Assembly: GCF_006265225.1 (NCBI RefSeq)
Contig: NZ_VDCS01000009.1
Coordinates: 62,001-126,000, forward strand
Length of the DNA: 64,000 bases
From: Allotamlana fucoidanivorans
Lineage (GTDB): Bacteria; Bacteroidota; Bacteroidia; Flavobacteriales; Flavobacteriaceae
Direction: 5' to 3'
Below the pieces are notes generated by a model. That model made no database searches and was not told the origin of the DNA. It saw only the letters and a list, made by a program, of their open reading frames with translations. Each line of letters opens with the position of its first letter. Within the stretch, counting starts at the first letter, position 1. Below, piece after piece: positions 20,439 to 29,851 of the stretch. The position numbers were made by a program, and so were the translations under genes.

Positions 20439-21161
20439 TTACTTTCTACGACGAGGTCCTTTACTTCCACGTCCTGCTCCTGCTCCACCTTTTCCTTGCT
20501 TCTTAGATAAACCAACAAGCGGAGAAAGCTCTCTTTTACCATATACTTCACCTTTCATGATCCATACTTTTACACCTAATCTACCATAAGTAGTGTGTGC
20601 TTCTACTAAAGCATAATCAATATCGGCTCTAAAGGTTGATAAAGGAATACGTCCTTCTTTATAGTGCTCGCTACGTGCCATTTCAGCACCATTTAAACGA
20701 CCACTAATTTGGATTTTAATTCCTTCAGCATTCATACGCATTGTAGCAGCGATAGCCATTTTGATTGCACGTCTGTATGAAATTCTGTTTTCAATTTGAC
20801 GAGCAATACTTGACGCTACTAAAAACGCATCTAGTTCAGGTCTTTTAATTTCAAAAATATTAATCTGAACTTCTTTCCCAGTAATTTTCTTAAGCTCTTC
20901 TTTTAACTTGTCTACCTCTTGACCACCTTTACCGATAATAATACCAGGTCTAGCAGTAGTGATAGTAACGGTTACAAGCTTTAAAGTTCTCTCGATGATT
21001 ACTCTACTTACACTAGCTTTAGATAAACGCGCGTGAACGTATTTTCTAATCTTATCGTCTTCGGCCAGTTTGTCACCATAATCGTTTCCTCCGTACCAGT
21101 TAGATTCCCATCCTCTGATAATTCCTAAGCGATTTCCGATTGGATTTGTTTTTTGTCCCAT
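20439..21161 (-). CDS. rpsC: 30S ribosomal protein S3
   Basis: 240-residue S3 at the mRNA entry channel. It shows [20 protein letters not shown], the KH domain with [20 protein letters not shown], and the signature [19 protein letters not shown]. The basic tail ends GPRRRK. The ATG at 21161 is chosen because it gives the universal MGQKTNP start; an upstream ATG at 21197 would add 12 residues and overlap rplV. Confidence 0.98.
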   Translation of the reverse strand: MGQKTNPIGNRLGIIRGWESNWYGGNDYGDKLAEDDKIRKYVHARLSKASVSRVIIERTLKLVTVTITTARPGIIIGKGGQEVDKLKEELKKITGKEVQINIFEIKRPELDAFLVASSIARQIENRISYRRAIKMAIAATMRMNAEGIKIQISGRLNGAEMARSEHYKEGRIPLSTFRADIDYALVEAHTTYGRLGVKVWIMKGEVYGKRELSPLVGLSKKQGKGGAGAGRGSKGPRRRK

Positions 21162-21168
21162 ACTTCTA

Positions 21169-21576
21169 TTAAGCTTGTGTGTTATTGTTAGCTCCAACTA
21201 CTAATGTAACGTGGTTAGAACGTTTTCTAATTCTGTGTGCACGACCTTGAGGTGCTGGGCGTAATCTTTTTAACATTGATCCGCCATCAACTCTAATCTC
21301 TTTTACAAATAATTCTGCAGTTTCAACATCAGCATCCTCATTTTTAGCTTGCCAGTTAGCGATAGCTGATAATAACAACTTCTCTAAACGACCTGATGCT
21401 TCTTTATTGTTAAACTTTAAGATATTAAGTGCTTTCTCTACCTTTTCACCTCTTACTAAATCGGCTACTAAGCGCATTTTTCTTGGTGATGTAGGACAAT
21501 TATTAAGTTTTGCAAAAGCTACATGCTTTTTTGCTTCCTTAATAGCGTCTGCCATTTGTTTTTTACGACTTCCCAT
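21169..21576 (-). CDS. rplV: 50S ribosomal protein L22
   Basis: 135-residue L22 whose loop lines the exit tunnel. The first 20 residues or so are a lineage extension. The core [20 protein letters not shown] and the hairpin with [20 protein letters not shown] are canonical. It lies 6 bp after rpsS. Confidence 0.98.
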   Translation of the reverse strand: MGSRKKQMADAIKEAKKHVAFAKLNNCPTSPRKMRLVADLVRGEKVEKALNILKFNNKEASGRLEKLLLSAIANWQAKNEDADVETAELFVKEIRVDGGSMLKRLRPAPQGRAHRIRKRSNHVTLVVGANNNTQA

Positions 21577-21582
21577 AGCTTA

Positions 21583-21861
21583 CTACTTTTTACCTTTGTT
21601 TTTAGCACCTGCATGCCCACGGAATGAACGTGTTGGTGAAAATTCTCCTAATTTATGACCTACCATGTTTTCAGTTACATAAACTGGTACAAATTGACGG
21701 CCATTGTGTACTGCTATTGTTTGCCCAACAAAATCTGGAGTAATCATACTAGCTCTAGACCAAGTTTTGATTACAGTTTTTTTGTTGTTCTCAACGTTAT
21801 CAGCAACTTTCTTTTCTAATTTATAATGAACGTAAGGTCCTTTTTTTAATGATCTTGCCAT
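21583..21861 (-). CDS. rpsS: 30S ribosomal protein S19
   Basis: 92-residue 30S head protein. It shows [20 protein letters not shown] and the signature [20 protein letters not shown] followed by [12 protein letters not shown]. It lies 3 bp after rplB. Confidence 0.98.
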   Translation of the reverse strand: MARSLKKGPYVHYKLEKKVADNVENNKKTVIKTWSRASMITPDFVGQTIAVHNGRQFVPVYVTENMVGHKLGEFSPTRSFRGHAGAKNKGKK

Positions 21862-21864
21862 GTC

Positions 21865-22692
21865 TTATTTCTTTCTACGTTCTACAATATATTTATTACT
21901 CGCCTTTGTCTTAGAACGGGTTCTGAAACCTTTAGCAGGTATACCTTTTCTAGAACGTGGGTGCCCTCCTGATGAACGACCTTCACCACCACCCATTGGG
22001 TGATCAATTGGGTTCATTCTTACTGGATTAGTACGTGGTCTTCTACCTAACCATCTTGTTCTACCAGCTTTACCACCTACTAATAATTGGTGATCTGAGT
22101 TAGATACAACACCAACAGTTGCCATACAAGTAACAAGTACTAAACGTGTTTCTCCAGAAGGTAATTTAACTGTAGCAAACTTACCATCTCTTGCCATTAA
22201 CTGAGCAAAAGCACCAGCACTACGCGCCATAACTGCTCCCTGACCTGGACGTAACTCTACACAAGAAATAATGGTTCCTAATGGAATTTCACTTAATGGC
22301 ATGGCGTTTCCAATTTCTGGAGCAATACCTTCTTTACCAGACACTACATTTTGCCCAACTTGTAATCCGTTTTGAGCAATAATATATCTTTTCTCACCGT
22401 CTTGATAATTCAATAATGCGATAAAAGCGGTTCTGTTTGGATCATATTCTATTGACTTAACTTCAGCAGGAATTCCTGCTTTGTCTCTTTTAAAATCAAT
22501 GATACGATACTTTTTCTTATGACCACCACCAATGTAGCGCATGGTCATTTTTCCTTGACTGTTTCTACCACCAGACCTTTTATTCGGAACAAGTAAACTC
22601 TTTTCCGGCTTATCAGTAGTTATGGCGTCATACCCATTTACTACTCTAAAACGCTGTCCTGGTGTGATTGGTTTTAATTTTCTTACTGACAT
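21865..22692 (-). CDS. rplB: 50S ribosomal protein L2
   Basis: 275-residue protein near the peptidyl-transferase centre. It shows [20 protein letters not shown], the OB and SH3-like folds, and the C-terminal signature [20 protein letters not shown], including the conserved His. It is separated from rplW by a 101-bp low-complexity spacer, longer than most gaps in the cluster; no promoter box was found there. Confidence 0.98.
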   Translation of the reverse strand: MSVRKLKPITPGQRFRVVNGYDAITTDKPEKSLLVPNKRSGGRNSQGKMTMRYIGGGHKKKYRIIDFKRDKAGIPAEVKSIEYDPNRTAFIALLNYQDGEKRYIIAQNGLQVGQNVVSGKEGIAPEIGNAMPLSEIPLGTIISCVELRPGQGAVMARSAGAFAQLMARDGKFATVKLPSGETRLVLVTCMATVGVVSNSDHQLLVGGKAGRTRWLGRRPRTNPVRMNPIDHPMGGGEGRSSGGHPRSRKGIPAKGFRTRSKTKASNKYIVERRKK

Positions 22693-22793
22693 CTCTTTAG
22701 TTTCTGATTTTTAGTTTTTGGTTTGTAGTTATTTGTTTCTACCAGATTTTCAAGTATTAATAACTATCTACCTTTAACTATTAACCATTTTTG

Positions 22794-23084
22794 TTACATG
22801 TTACTGTATAAATCAATCATTTCACCTTCCGCCAGTTGTACAATTGCCTTCTTAACAGCATTTGTTTTACCATGTTGAATACCAGTTTTTGTATACTTGG
22901 TACTACGATCTGGACGGACATTTATAGTACGAACTTTTTCAACAGAAACACCATAAGCAGCTTCTACTGCTTTTTTGATTTCTATCTTGTTCGCCTTAGT
23001 GTTCACTGCGAATGTATAGCAATTTCTTAATTCGCTATCTGCAGTCGCTTTTTCTGTGATTATAGGTTTAATTAAGATACTCAT
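22794..23084 (-). CDS. rplW: 50S ribosomal protein L23
   Basis: 96-residue exit-tunnel protein that docks trigger factor and SRP. It shows IKPIITEKATADSELRNCYT and the family core NKIEIKKAVEAAYGVSVEKV. It lies 7 bp after rplD. Confidence 0.97.
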   Translation of the reverse strand: MSILIKPIITEKATADSELRNCYTFAVNTKANKIEIKKAVEAAYGVSVEKVRTINVRPDRSTKYTKTGIQHGKTNAVKKAIVQLAEGEMIDLYSNM

Positions 23085-23091
23085 CTGTTTC

Positions 23092-23721
23092 TTATTTACT
23101 TAAGTTTGTTTCAATTCCTTCTAAAGCACCTTCTAAAAGCACTACTTGATTTGCATTTAAAATCTTGTAAGTGTTTAATTCTGAAGCAGTTATAACTTCA
23201 GAGCCTTTTAAATTGCGCGATGACAAATATACGTTATTATTTGACCCACCCAACACAAACAAAGACTTTTTATTGTCTAATTCTAAGGCTTTTAGAATCG
23301 CTGTAAAGTTTTTAGTTTTTGGAGCATCAAAGTTAAAATCTTCTAACACTGTAATTGACTGTTCTCCTGCTTTAATACTTAATGCCGATTTACGTGCTAA
23401 ACGCTTTAAATTTTTATTAAGTTTGAAGCTATAGTTTCTTGGTCTTGGCCCAAACATACGTCCACCACCTTTAAAAACTCCAGACTTGATACTACCAGCA
23501 CGAGCAGTACCTGTACCTTTTTGCTTTTTAATCTTGCGTGTACTTCCAGCAATCTCACCTCTCTCTTTAGATTTGTGAGTTCCTTGTCTTTGGTTTGCTA
23601 AATATTGTTTAACATCCAAATAAACAGCATGATTATTAGGCTCAATAGCAAACACATCACTAGAAAGCTCTGCTTGTCTACCTGTGTCTTTTCCGTTTAT
23701 ATCTAAAACTGCTACTTTCAT
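23092..23721 (-). CDS. rplD: 50S ribosomal protein L4
   Basis: 209-residue L4; in other bacteria it also regulates the S10 operon. It shows the tunnel loop [20 protein letters not shown], then [20 protein letters not shown] and the helical C-terminal part. Its ATG overlaps the rplC stop codon by one base (TAATG), so the two are translationally coupled. Confidence 0.98.
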   Translation of the reverse strand: MKVAVLDINGKDTGRQAELSSDVFAIEPNNHAVYLDVKQYLANQRQGTHKSKERGEIAGSTRKIKKQKGTGTARAGSIKSGVFKGGGRMFGPRPRNYSFKLNKNLKRLARKSALSIKAGEQSITVLEDFNFDAPKTKNFTAILKALELDNKKSLFVLGGSNNNVYLSSRNLKGSEVITASELNTYKILNANQVVLLEGALEGIETNLSK

Positions 23722-24338
23722 TACTTCTGAATTGTTACATAAGCGTTTTTATGTCCAGGCACACAACCTTTAACAACAAGTAGATTCTTTTCAGTAACTA
23801 CTTTTAAAACTCTTAAATTTTGAACTTTCACTTTTTCTCCACCCATTCTTCCGGCCATTTTCATGCCTTTGAATACTCTAGCAGGGTAAGATGCCGCACC
23901 AATAGATCCTGGCGCTCTTAAACGGTTATGCTGACCGTGAGTAGCTTGACCTACACCACCAAATCCGTGACGTTTAACAACACCTTGAAATCCTTTTCCT
24001 TTTGATGTTCCAGAGATATCAACAAATTCACCTTCTGCAAAATGCTCAACAGTGATGGCATCTCCTAATTTGTACTCCTTATCAAAACCTTTGAACTCAA
24101 CAACTTTGCGTTTTACAGAAGTACCCGCCTTCTTAGCATGACCTAAGTCTGCTTTTGTAGCGCTTTTTTCTGTCGCGTCATCGAAACCAAGCTGAACAGC
24201 TTCATAGCCATCAACTTCTTTAGTTCTGACTTGGGTAACGATACATGGTCCAGCTTCAATTACTGTACAAGGAATATTTTTCCCGTTTTCATCAAAGATG
24301 CTGGTCATACCGATTTTCTTTCCAATTAACCCAGACAT
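23721..24338 (-). CDS. rplC: 50S ribosomal protein L3
   Basis: 205-residue L3, an early assembly protein near the peptidyl-transferase centre. It shows [20 protein letters not shown] and the extended loop [20 protein letters not shown], then [20 protein letters not shown] 146-bp structured spacer separates it from rpsJ. Confidence 0.98.
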   Translation of the reverse strand: MSGLIGKKIGMTSIFDENGKNIPCTVIEAGPCIVTQVRTKEVDGYEAVQLGFDDATEKSATKADLGHAKKAGTSVKRKVVEFKGFDKEYKLGDAITVEHFAEGEFVDISGTSKGKGFQGVVKRHGFGGVGQATHGQHNRLRAPGSIGAASYPARVFKGMKMAGRMGGEKVKVQNLRVLKVVTEKNLLVVKGCVPGHKNAYVTIQK

Positions 24339-24375
24339 ATTTATTAAATTTAAATTATTACTATTTGTTATTTAA

Positions 24376-24471
24376 AATTCAAGGCCGAAATACATTTCAG
24401 CCTTGAATTGTATTTTCCGTTTTTCCCGCGACCGCATCGGTGGGACATGTTTTATAATTCTGAATTCAGAA
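24376..24471 (-). promoter_or_regulatory. Structured leader-like spacer between rpsJ and rplC
   Basis: Three secondary-structure elements sit side by side. The first is a hairpin at 24376-24409: a 10-bp stem AATTCAAGGC/GCCTTGAATT, then one mismatch and a 5-bp inner stem GAAAT/ATTTC. The second is a GC-rich block at 24425-24444 with nested pairs CCC/GGG and ACCG/CGGT. The third is a perfect 14-bp palindrome TTCTGAATTCAGAA at 24458-24471. No CAAAnnTA (minus-strand -7) box was found in the spacer, so the elements belong to the long transcript. A role as an autogenous control site for the rplC-rplD part is inference. Confidence 0.5.
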
Positions 24472-24484
24472 TCCTGAATTTGAA

Positions 24485-24790
24485 TTATACTTTAATTTCT
24501 ACTTCAACACCACTTGGCAACTCAAGTTTCATCAAGGCATCAATAGTTTTTGATGACGAAGAGTAGATATCTAATAATCTCTTATAAGATGATAATTGAA
24601 ACTGCTCTCTTGATTTCTTGTTTACGTGAGGAGAACGTAATACAGTGAAAAGTTTTTTGTGTGTTGGTAATGGAATTGGCCCAGTTACCACAGCGCCAGT
24701 ACTTTTTACTGTTTTTACAATCTTATCAGCAGACTTGTCTACTAAGTTGTGATCGTAAGATTTTAATTTTATTCTGATTTTTTGACTCAT
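24485..24790 (-). CDS. rpsJ: 30S ribosomal protein S10
   Basis: 101-residue S10 (also NusE in antitermination). It shows [20 protein letters not shown] and the signature [20 protein letters not shown]. It lies only 11 bp after fusA: tufA, present at this point in E. coli, is absent, so str and S10 units are joined. Confidence 0.98.
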   Translation of the reverse strand: MSQKIRIKLKSYDHNLVDKSADKIVKTVKSTGAVVTGPIPLPTHKKLFTVLRSPHVNKKSREQFQLSSYKRLLDIYSSSSKTIDALMKLELPSGVEVEIKV

Positions 24791-24801
24791 TTTCTTAGAT
24801 T

Positions 24802-26928
24802 TTAAGCTTCAACACCTTTTGCTGCTTTAATCACCTCTTCTGAAATATTAGAAGGTGTTTCTGCATAATGTGAAAATTCCATTGTTGACGTGGCACGACC
24901 AGATGATAATGTTCTTAATGTTGTTACATATCCAAACATTTCTGATAATGGTACTGTAGCTTTAACTGTTTTAGCACCAGCTCTGTCTCCCATATCACTT
25001 ACCTGACCTCTTCTTCTATTCAAATCACCAACTATATCACCCATGTTTTCTTCAGGAGTAATTACCTCAAGTTTCATGATAGGCTCCATAATTACAGCTT
25101 TTGCAGCTTTTGCAGCAGCTTTAAATCCTAGCTTAGCCGCTAATTCGAATGATAATTGATCAGAATCCACATCGTGGTAAGAACCATCCGTTAAAGTTAC
25201 TTTCATAGCATCTACTTCGTAACCTGCTAACGGCCCATTAACCATTGCCATTTGGAATCCTTTTTCAATAGAAGGGATAAATTCTTTTGGAACATTACCA
25301 CCTTTAATCTCAGAAACGAATTCTAATCCTACTTTTCCTTCTTCAGCAGGCTCAAGTGTAAATACAATATCTGCAAATTTACCACGTCCACCAGATTGTT
25401 TCTTATAAACCTCTCTGTGTTCAGCACGTTGCGTAATAGCCTCTTTGTACTCTACTTGTGGTTGCCCTTGATTTACTTCAACCTTAAACTCACGCTTAAG
25501 ACGGTCAACAATAATATCTAAGTGAAGCTCACCCATACCAGAAATAATAGTCTGTCCTGAAGCTTCATCTGTTCTTGCTGTAAACGTTGGATCTTCCTCA
25601 GCTAATTTAGCTAAAGCCATACCTAATTTATCTACATCAGCCTTAGTTTTAGGCTCAACAGCGATACCAATTACCGGATCTGGGAATTCCATAGATTCTA
25701 AAACAATAGGATGCTTTTCATCAGACATAGTATCACCAGTCTTAATATCTTTAAATCCTACTGCAGCCCCTATATCTCCAGCTTCAATAAATTCGATAGC
25801 GTTTTGCTTATTAGAGTGCATTTGGTAAATACGAGAAATACGCTCTTTTTTACCTGAACGGTTATTTAAGATGTAAGAACCTGCATCTAAACGCCCTGAA
25901 TATGCACGGAAGAATGCTAAACGACCTACAAAAGGATCGGTAGCAATTTTAAATGCTAATGCAGAAAACGGATCTTTTACATCTGGCTTACGTACAACCT
26001 CATCTCCAGTTCTTGGATCTGTACCTATAATGTTATCTCTATCTAAAGGCGAAGGTAAATAACGACATACAGCATCTAATAAGAATTGCACCCCTTTGTT
26101 TTTGAAAGATGAACCACAAATCATTGGAATGATAGCCATATCCATTACAGCAGCTCTAAGTGCAGCGTGCACCTCTTCTTCTGTAATAGAATCTTCATCT
26201 TCCATGAATTTTTCTAATAAGTTCTCATCATAAGAAGCTACTTCCTCGATTAAAAGCGCACGGTATTTATGTGCTTCTTCTTTCATATCTTCTGGAATGT
26301 CAATCACATCAAAAGTCGCCCCTTGCGTTTCATCATGCCAAACAATAGCACGGTTTTTAACTAAATCAACAACACCTTTAAAGTCTGCCTCATCACCAAT
26401 ATTTAAAACGATTGGCACAGCGTTTGACTTTAACATATCTTTTACCTGTTGACAAACAGCTAAGAAGTTAGATCCTTGACGGTCCATTTTGTTAACGAAT
26501 CCAATTCTAGGAACTTTATAGTTATCAGCAAGTCTCCAGTTAGTTTCAGATTGTGGTTCAACACCATCAACTGCACTAAATAAGAATACTAAACCATCTA
26601 ATACACGCAACGAACGGTTTACCTCTACAGTAAAGTCAACGTGACCAGGAGTATCAATAATATTAAAGTGATATCCTTTAGTATCTTCTACTGGCTGTCC
26701 ATTCTCTAACGGGAAATTCCATGTACAAGTTGTTGCAGCAGAAGTAATAGTAATACCTCTTTCTTGCTCCTGCTCCATCCAGTCCATAGTTGCAGCTCCA
26801 TCATGCACTTCTCCTATTTTATGAGACACCCCTGTATAGTAAAGGATACGCTCAGTAGTAGTCGTTTTTCCTGCATCGATATGCGCAGCAATACCTATAT
26901 TTCTAGTAAATTTTAAATCTCTTGCCAT
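24802..26928 (-). CDS. fusA: Elongation factor G
   Basis: 708-residue translational GTPase that drives translocation and, with RRF, ribosome recycling. G motifs are visible: [19 protein letters not shown] (G1, residues about 14-32), [10 protein letters not shown] (G2), DTPGHVDF (G3) and NKMDRQG (G4). Domains II-V are complete, with domain IV recognisable in [20 protein letters not shown] and the C-terminal [12 protein letters not shown]. It is packed 6 bp after rpsG. Confidence 0.98.
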   Translation of the reverse strand: MARDLKFTRNIGIAAHIDAGKTTTTERILYYTGVSHKIGEVHDGAATMDWMEQEQERGITITSAATTCTWNFPLENGQPVEDTKGYHFNIIDTPGHVDFTVEVNRSLRVLDGLVFLFSAVDGVEPQSETNWRLADNYKVPRIGFVNKMDRQGSNFLAVCQQVKDMLKSNAVPIVLNIGDEADFKGVVDLVKNRAIVWHDETQGATFDVIDIPEDMKEEAHKYRALLIEEVASYDENLLEKFMEDEDSITEEEVHAALRAAVMDMAIIPMICGSSFKNKGVQFLLDAVCRYLPSPLDRDNIIGTDPRTGDEVVRKPDVKDPFSALAFKIATDPFVGRLAFFRAYSGRLDAGSYILNNRSGKKERISRIYQMHSNKQNAIEFIEAGDIGAAVGFKDIKTGDTMSDEKHPIVLESMEFPDPVIGIAVEPKTKADVDKLGMALAKLAEEDPTFTARTDEASGQTIISGMGELHLDIIVDRLKREFKVEVNQGQPQVEYKEAITQRAEHREVYKKQSGGRGKFADIVFTLEPAEEGKVGLEFVSEIKGGNVPKEFIPSIEKGFQMAMVNGPLAGYEVDAMKVTLTDGSYHDVDSDQLSFELAAKLGFKAAAKAAKAVIMEPIMKLEVITPEENMGDIVGDLNRRRGQVSDMGDRAGAKTVKATVPLSEMFGYVTTLRTLSSGRATSTMEFSHYAETPSNISEEVIKAAKGVEA

Positions 26929-26934
26929 GTTTTA

Positions 26935-27411
26935 TTAAAATCTAAAGTGAGAGAATGCTTTATTAGCTTCCGCCATTTTATGAGTATCTACTCTTTTCTT
27001 AACAGCTGCCCCTTCTTCTTTAGCTGCTGCTAAAATTTCTGAAGCTAAACGTAAAGCCATTGATTTTTCATTACGCTTTCTAGCATAACCAATCAACCAC
27101 TTCATTGCTGTTGAAACTTTTCTGTCTGGACGAATTTGCATTGGGATTTGAAATGTTGCACCACCAACACGACGACTACGCACTTCTACGTGAGGCATCA
27201 CATTTGACAACGCATCTTTCCATAATTCTAATGCTGATTTTTCTTCGTCAGTTTTTTTCGATTCTACAATATCAATAGCATCGTAAAATACTTTAAAAGC
27301 GACAGACTTCTTACCATCCCACATCATGTTATTCACAAAACGTGTTACCAATTGATCATTAAAACGCGGATCTGGTAAAAGCGGTCTCTTTTTTGCTGCT
27401 CTTTTTCTCAT
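26935..27411 (-). CDS. rpsG: 30S ribosomal protein S7
   Basis: 158-residue 16S head-nucleating protein. It shows [20 protein letters not shown], the signature [20 protein letters not shown] and [20 protein letters not shown]. It lies 21 bp after rpsL. Confidence 0.98.
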   Translation of the reverse strand: MRKRAAKKRPLLPDPRFNDQLVTRFVNNMMWDGKKSVAFKVFYDAIDIVESKKTDEEKSALELWKDALSNVMPHVEVRSRRVGGATFQIPMQIRPDRKVSTAMKWLIGYARKRNEKSMALRLASEILAAAKEEGAAVKKRVDTHKMAEANKAFSHFRF

Positions 27412-27432
27412 GTCTTCTTCTTAAAGTTTTAA

Positions 27433-27807
27433 TTACTTTTTAGGGCGTTTTGCACCATACTTAGATCTACGTTGCGTTCTACCGTTAACACCTGCTGTGT
27501 CTAAAGCACCACGTACAATGTGATATCTAACTCCTGGCAAATCTTTTACCCTTCCACCTCTAACCAATACTATCGAGTGCTCTTGTAAATTATGTCCTTC
27601 ACCACCGATGTATGCATTTACCTCGTTTCCGTTTGTTAAACGAACCCTTGCTACCTTACGCATTGCTGAGTTAGGTTTTTTAGGAGTTGTTGTGTAAACA
27701 CGAGTACACACACCACGTCTTTGCGGACAAGAATCTAAAGCAGCCGATTTACTCTTCTTGGTTATTTTGGCTCTTCCTTTTCTTACTAATTGCGAAATTG
27801 TTGGCAT
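27433..27807 (-). CDS. rpsL: 30S ribosomal protein S12
   Basis: 124-residue decoding-centre protein. It shows [20 protein letters not shown], the loop [20 protein letters not shown] and [20 protein letters not shown]. The lysines of the PKKPNS and RVKDLP loops, whose replacement gives streptomycin resistance in other species, are the wild-type residues. It is the first gene of the supercluster, behind the promoter at 27850-27880. Confidence 0.98.
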   Translation of the reverse strand: MPTISQLVRKGRAKITKKSKSAALDSCPQRRGVCTRVYTTTPKKPNSAMRKVARVRLTNGNEVNAYIGGEGHNLQEHSIVLVRGGRVKDLPGVRYHIVRGALDTAGVNGRTQRRSKYGAKRPKK

Positions 27808-27831
27808 ATAAATTAATATAAATATTATTAA

Positions 27832-27845
27832 CCTCTTCTAAGAGG
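27832..27845 (-). promoter_or_regulatory. Small hairpin in the rpsL leader
   Basis: CCTCTT/AAGAGG inverted repeat with a 2-nt loop, just downstream of the predicted transcription start and about 25 bp before the rpsL ATG. Confidence 0.4.
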
Positions 27846-27849
27846 CGTG

Positions 27850-27880
27850 CAAAGGTAGAAATTAAAATCTGAAATTCAAA
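27850..27880 (-). promoter_or_regulatory. Promoter of the str-S10-spc-alpha supercluster
   Basis: On the minus strand: TTTG (27877-27880), a 19-bp spacer, then TACCTTTG (27850-27857). This matches the flavobacterial consensus TTG-N17-23-TAnnTTTG at every position. The start codon of rpsL is 42 bp downstream of the -7 box. Confidence 0.85.
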
Positions 27881-27984
27881 CCTTAATTAATTAATTTTCA
27901 ATAGAAAATAAAATTTCAGACACATCATATATTAATAGCAAGTAAATTCCGTTAGATTTACTACCAAATCTTGTAGCTAGCAAC

Positions 27985-29682
27985 GTGCCAAAAACACCAT
28001 TTCTTTTAATAATCACTTCTATACTTTTTTCTTTTAAAGGAATAAGCCAGACCTTAACATTAAAAATTACAGGAAACACCCTAAAAGAGACCCATATTTT
28101 AGACTCTCTTGGCTACAACACATTACATAAAGACCTTACTTCAATAACAGAAGAAACAAGCTCTCTTCAAGAACAGCTCTTCTCATTAGGCTATATAGAG
28201 AACATATTAATTCCTAGCAAAAAAATAAATGACTCTAGCTTTGTTTATAAATTACATTTAAACAGAAAATTCAACACCATATATATATACTACAAATCTG
28301 AACTCATTAACCAACAAACCTTAAATACCATTTCAAACAAAGTTTTTCATGACCATTTTATTTTAAACGTTAGGGATATTGAACAATCGTTAACCTTTCT
28401 TAATACTGAAATTGCCAAATACGGCCACCCGTTTTCTAAATTAAAACTTACAAATATTAGAATAGACGAGCAGCATAATACACTAAAAGCCCATCTAAGT
28501 ATTTCTGCCTCTAAAAAAAAGAGAACAATAAATAACATTATCATTAAAGGTTATGAGAAATTCCCCAGAGCATTCTTAAAAAACTATCTAAAAATTAAAC
28601 CTAACCAACTATTTAATCTTGAAACCATTCAATATAAAACGGCTCAACTGAATAGTTTAAATTTTGCTAAGGAAATAAAACCCCCAGAAGTACTATTTTC
28701 AAAAGACTCTACTTCACTATACCTTTATTTAGAAAAATCTAAAAGCAATACATTTGACGGGTTTCTTGGATTTGGAACCAATGAAACAACAAATAAACTT
28801 CAATTTGATGGTTACCTAAATCTAAATTTGACCAACAACTTAAACTTTGGAGAATCTTTCAGACTTCTATACAAAAGTGATGAAAATGATCAAAAAACTT
28901 TTGAAGCTGATGTTTCACTGCCTTATATATTTAAGTCGCCCGTAGGTGTCGATTTGCTTTTGCGCATATTTAGAAAAGACTCTTCTTTTACTACCACAAA
29001 CCAAGACATCAAAATTCATTACCAAATAAACCAAAAACACAAAATATTTACCGGCCTCTTATATACTGAATCTAACAACCTCATAACATCAAAAACAGAA
29101 CCAAATATTTCTGACTACCAGACTCAATTTTATACAATAAGCTATCAATACACACAAACACAACCAGAAAACATTTTATTTCCTCTAAACGAAAAAATGT
29201 ATTTTGAAACGGGCTTCGGAAAGAGAAAAACCAATATCAATTCAGAAGAACAAACACAGTTCAAAATTGAGGCCTTTAAAATTTTCAACCTCAACTTAAA
29301 AAACAGCATTTACATCAGACTTAATGGTGCTAGTTTATTATCATCCTCATATTTTGAAAACGAACTGTTCCGCTTTGGCGGTATTAATTCTATTAGAGGC
29401 TTTGAAGAAAACAGCCTCTATGCTTCTCTTTTTGGGTTAATGAATACAGAATATCGCTTTCAATTATCAAATTCAATTTACATCCATTCCATAATTGACG
29501 CTGCTTATTTTGAAAATGACATTCAGCAAACACAACAGAAATTATTTGGATATGGTTTTGGTTTTGGATTACTCACCAAGGCTGGTTTGTTTAAATTTAA
29601 TTATGCCAACGGTAAACTAGAAAATACCGCTTTCAATTTTTCAAATTCAAAAATACATATTAGCCTAACAACAAATTTTTAA
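27985..29682 (+). CDS. Omp85-superfamily (BamA/TamA-like) outer-membrane protein
   Basis: 565 residues. A signal peptide (MPKTPFLLIITSILFSFKG, cleavage after ISQ) is followed by POTRA-like segments to about residue 235 (including TINNIIIKGYEKFPRAFLKN). The C-terminal beta-barrel holds the family's loop motif FRFGGINSIRGF, with the RGF near residue 471. It is much shorter than BamA and more like TamA-type or D15-like proteins; its partner and cargo are unknown. GTG at 27985 is the start used, because an in-frame stop lies at 27943-27945 and GTG opens directly onto a good signal peptide. It is divergent from rpsL. Confidence 0.85.
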   Translation: MPKTPFLLIITSILFSFKGISQTLTLKITGNTLKETHILDSLGYNTLHKDLTSITEETSSLQEQLFSLGYIENILIPSKKINDSSFVYKLHLNRKFNTIYIYYKSELINQQTLNTISNKVFHDHFILNVRDIEQSLTFLNTEIAKYGHPFSKLKLTNIRIDEQHNTLKAHLSISASKKKRTINNIIIKGYEKFPRAFLKNYLKIKPNQLFNLETIQYKTAQLNSLNFAKEIKPPEVLFSKDSTSLYLYLEKSKSNTFDGFLGFGTNETTNKLQFDGYLNLNLTNNLNFGESFRLLYKSDENDQKTFEADVSLPYIFKSPVGVDLLLRIFRKDSSFTTTNQDIKIHYQINQKHKIFTGLLYTESNNLITSKTEPNISDYQTQFYTISYQYTQTQPENILFPLNEKMYFETGFGKRKTNINSEEQTQFKIEAFKIFNLNLKNSIYIRLNGASLLSSSYFENELFRFGGINSIRGFEENSLYASLFGLMNTEYRFQLSNSIYIHSIIDAAYFENDIQQTQQKLFGYGFGFGLLTKAGLFKFNYANGKLENTAFNFSNSKIHISLTTNF

Positions 29683-29806
29683 CATTCCTCCTGTAAAACC
29701 TACAAATACTCAACATTTAAACCTTTTCGATATAATTTTTTCTAATTTTTACCACTTTTTAGCTATTGTTTGTCGTTTTTTAACTTTTTATTAATATTTT
29801 TATCAC

Positions 29807-29851
29807 GACTAATTCAAATAATTATAACATGAAAACAAAGTTTAGTGGAAT
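29807..29851 (+). repeat. Shared leader/start repeat, copy 1 (SusC-like gene 1)
   Basis: 45 bp beginning GACTAATTCAAATAATTATA and running through the ATG into the codons for MKTKFSG. It is identical to 34712-34756 at all but one position (C to A just before the ATG). A weaker similarity (TATTGTTT...TTTTTTAACTT) extends about 45 bp further upstream and probably includes the promoter. Confidence 0.9.

Noticed and set aside
22693-22793. 101-bp spacer between rplW and rplB as a promoter or leader
   Set aside because: Low-complexity AT-rich sequence with no CAAAnnTA box on the minus strand and no convincing stem.
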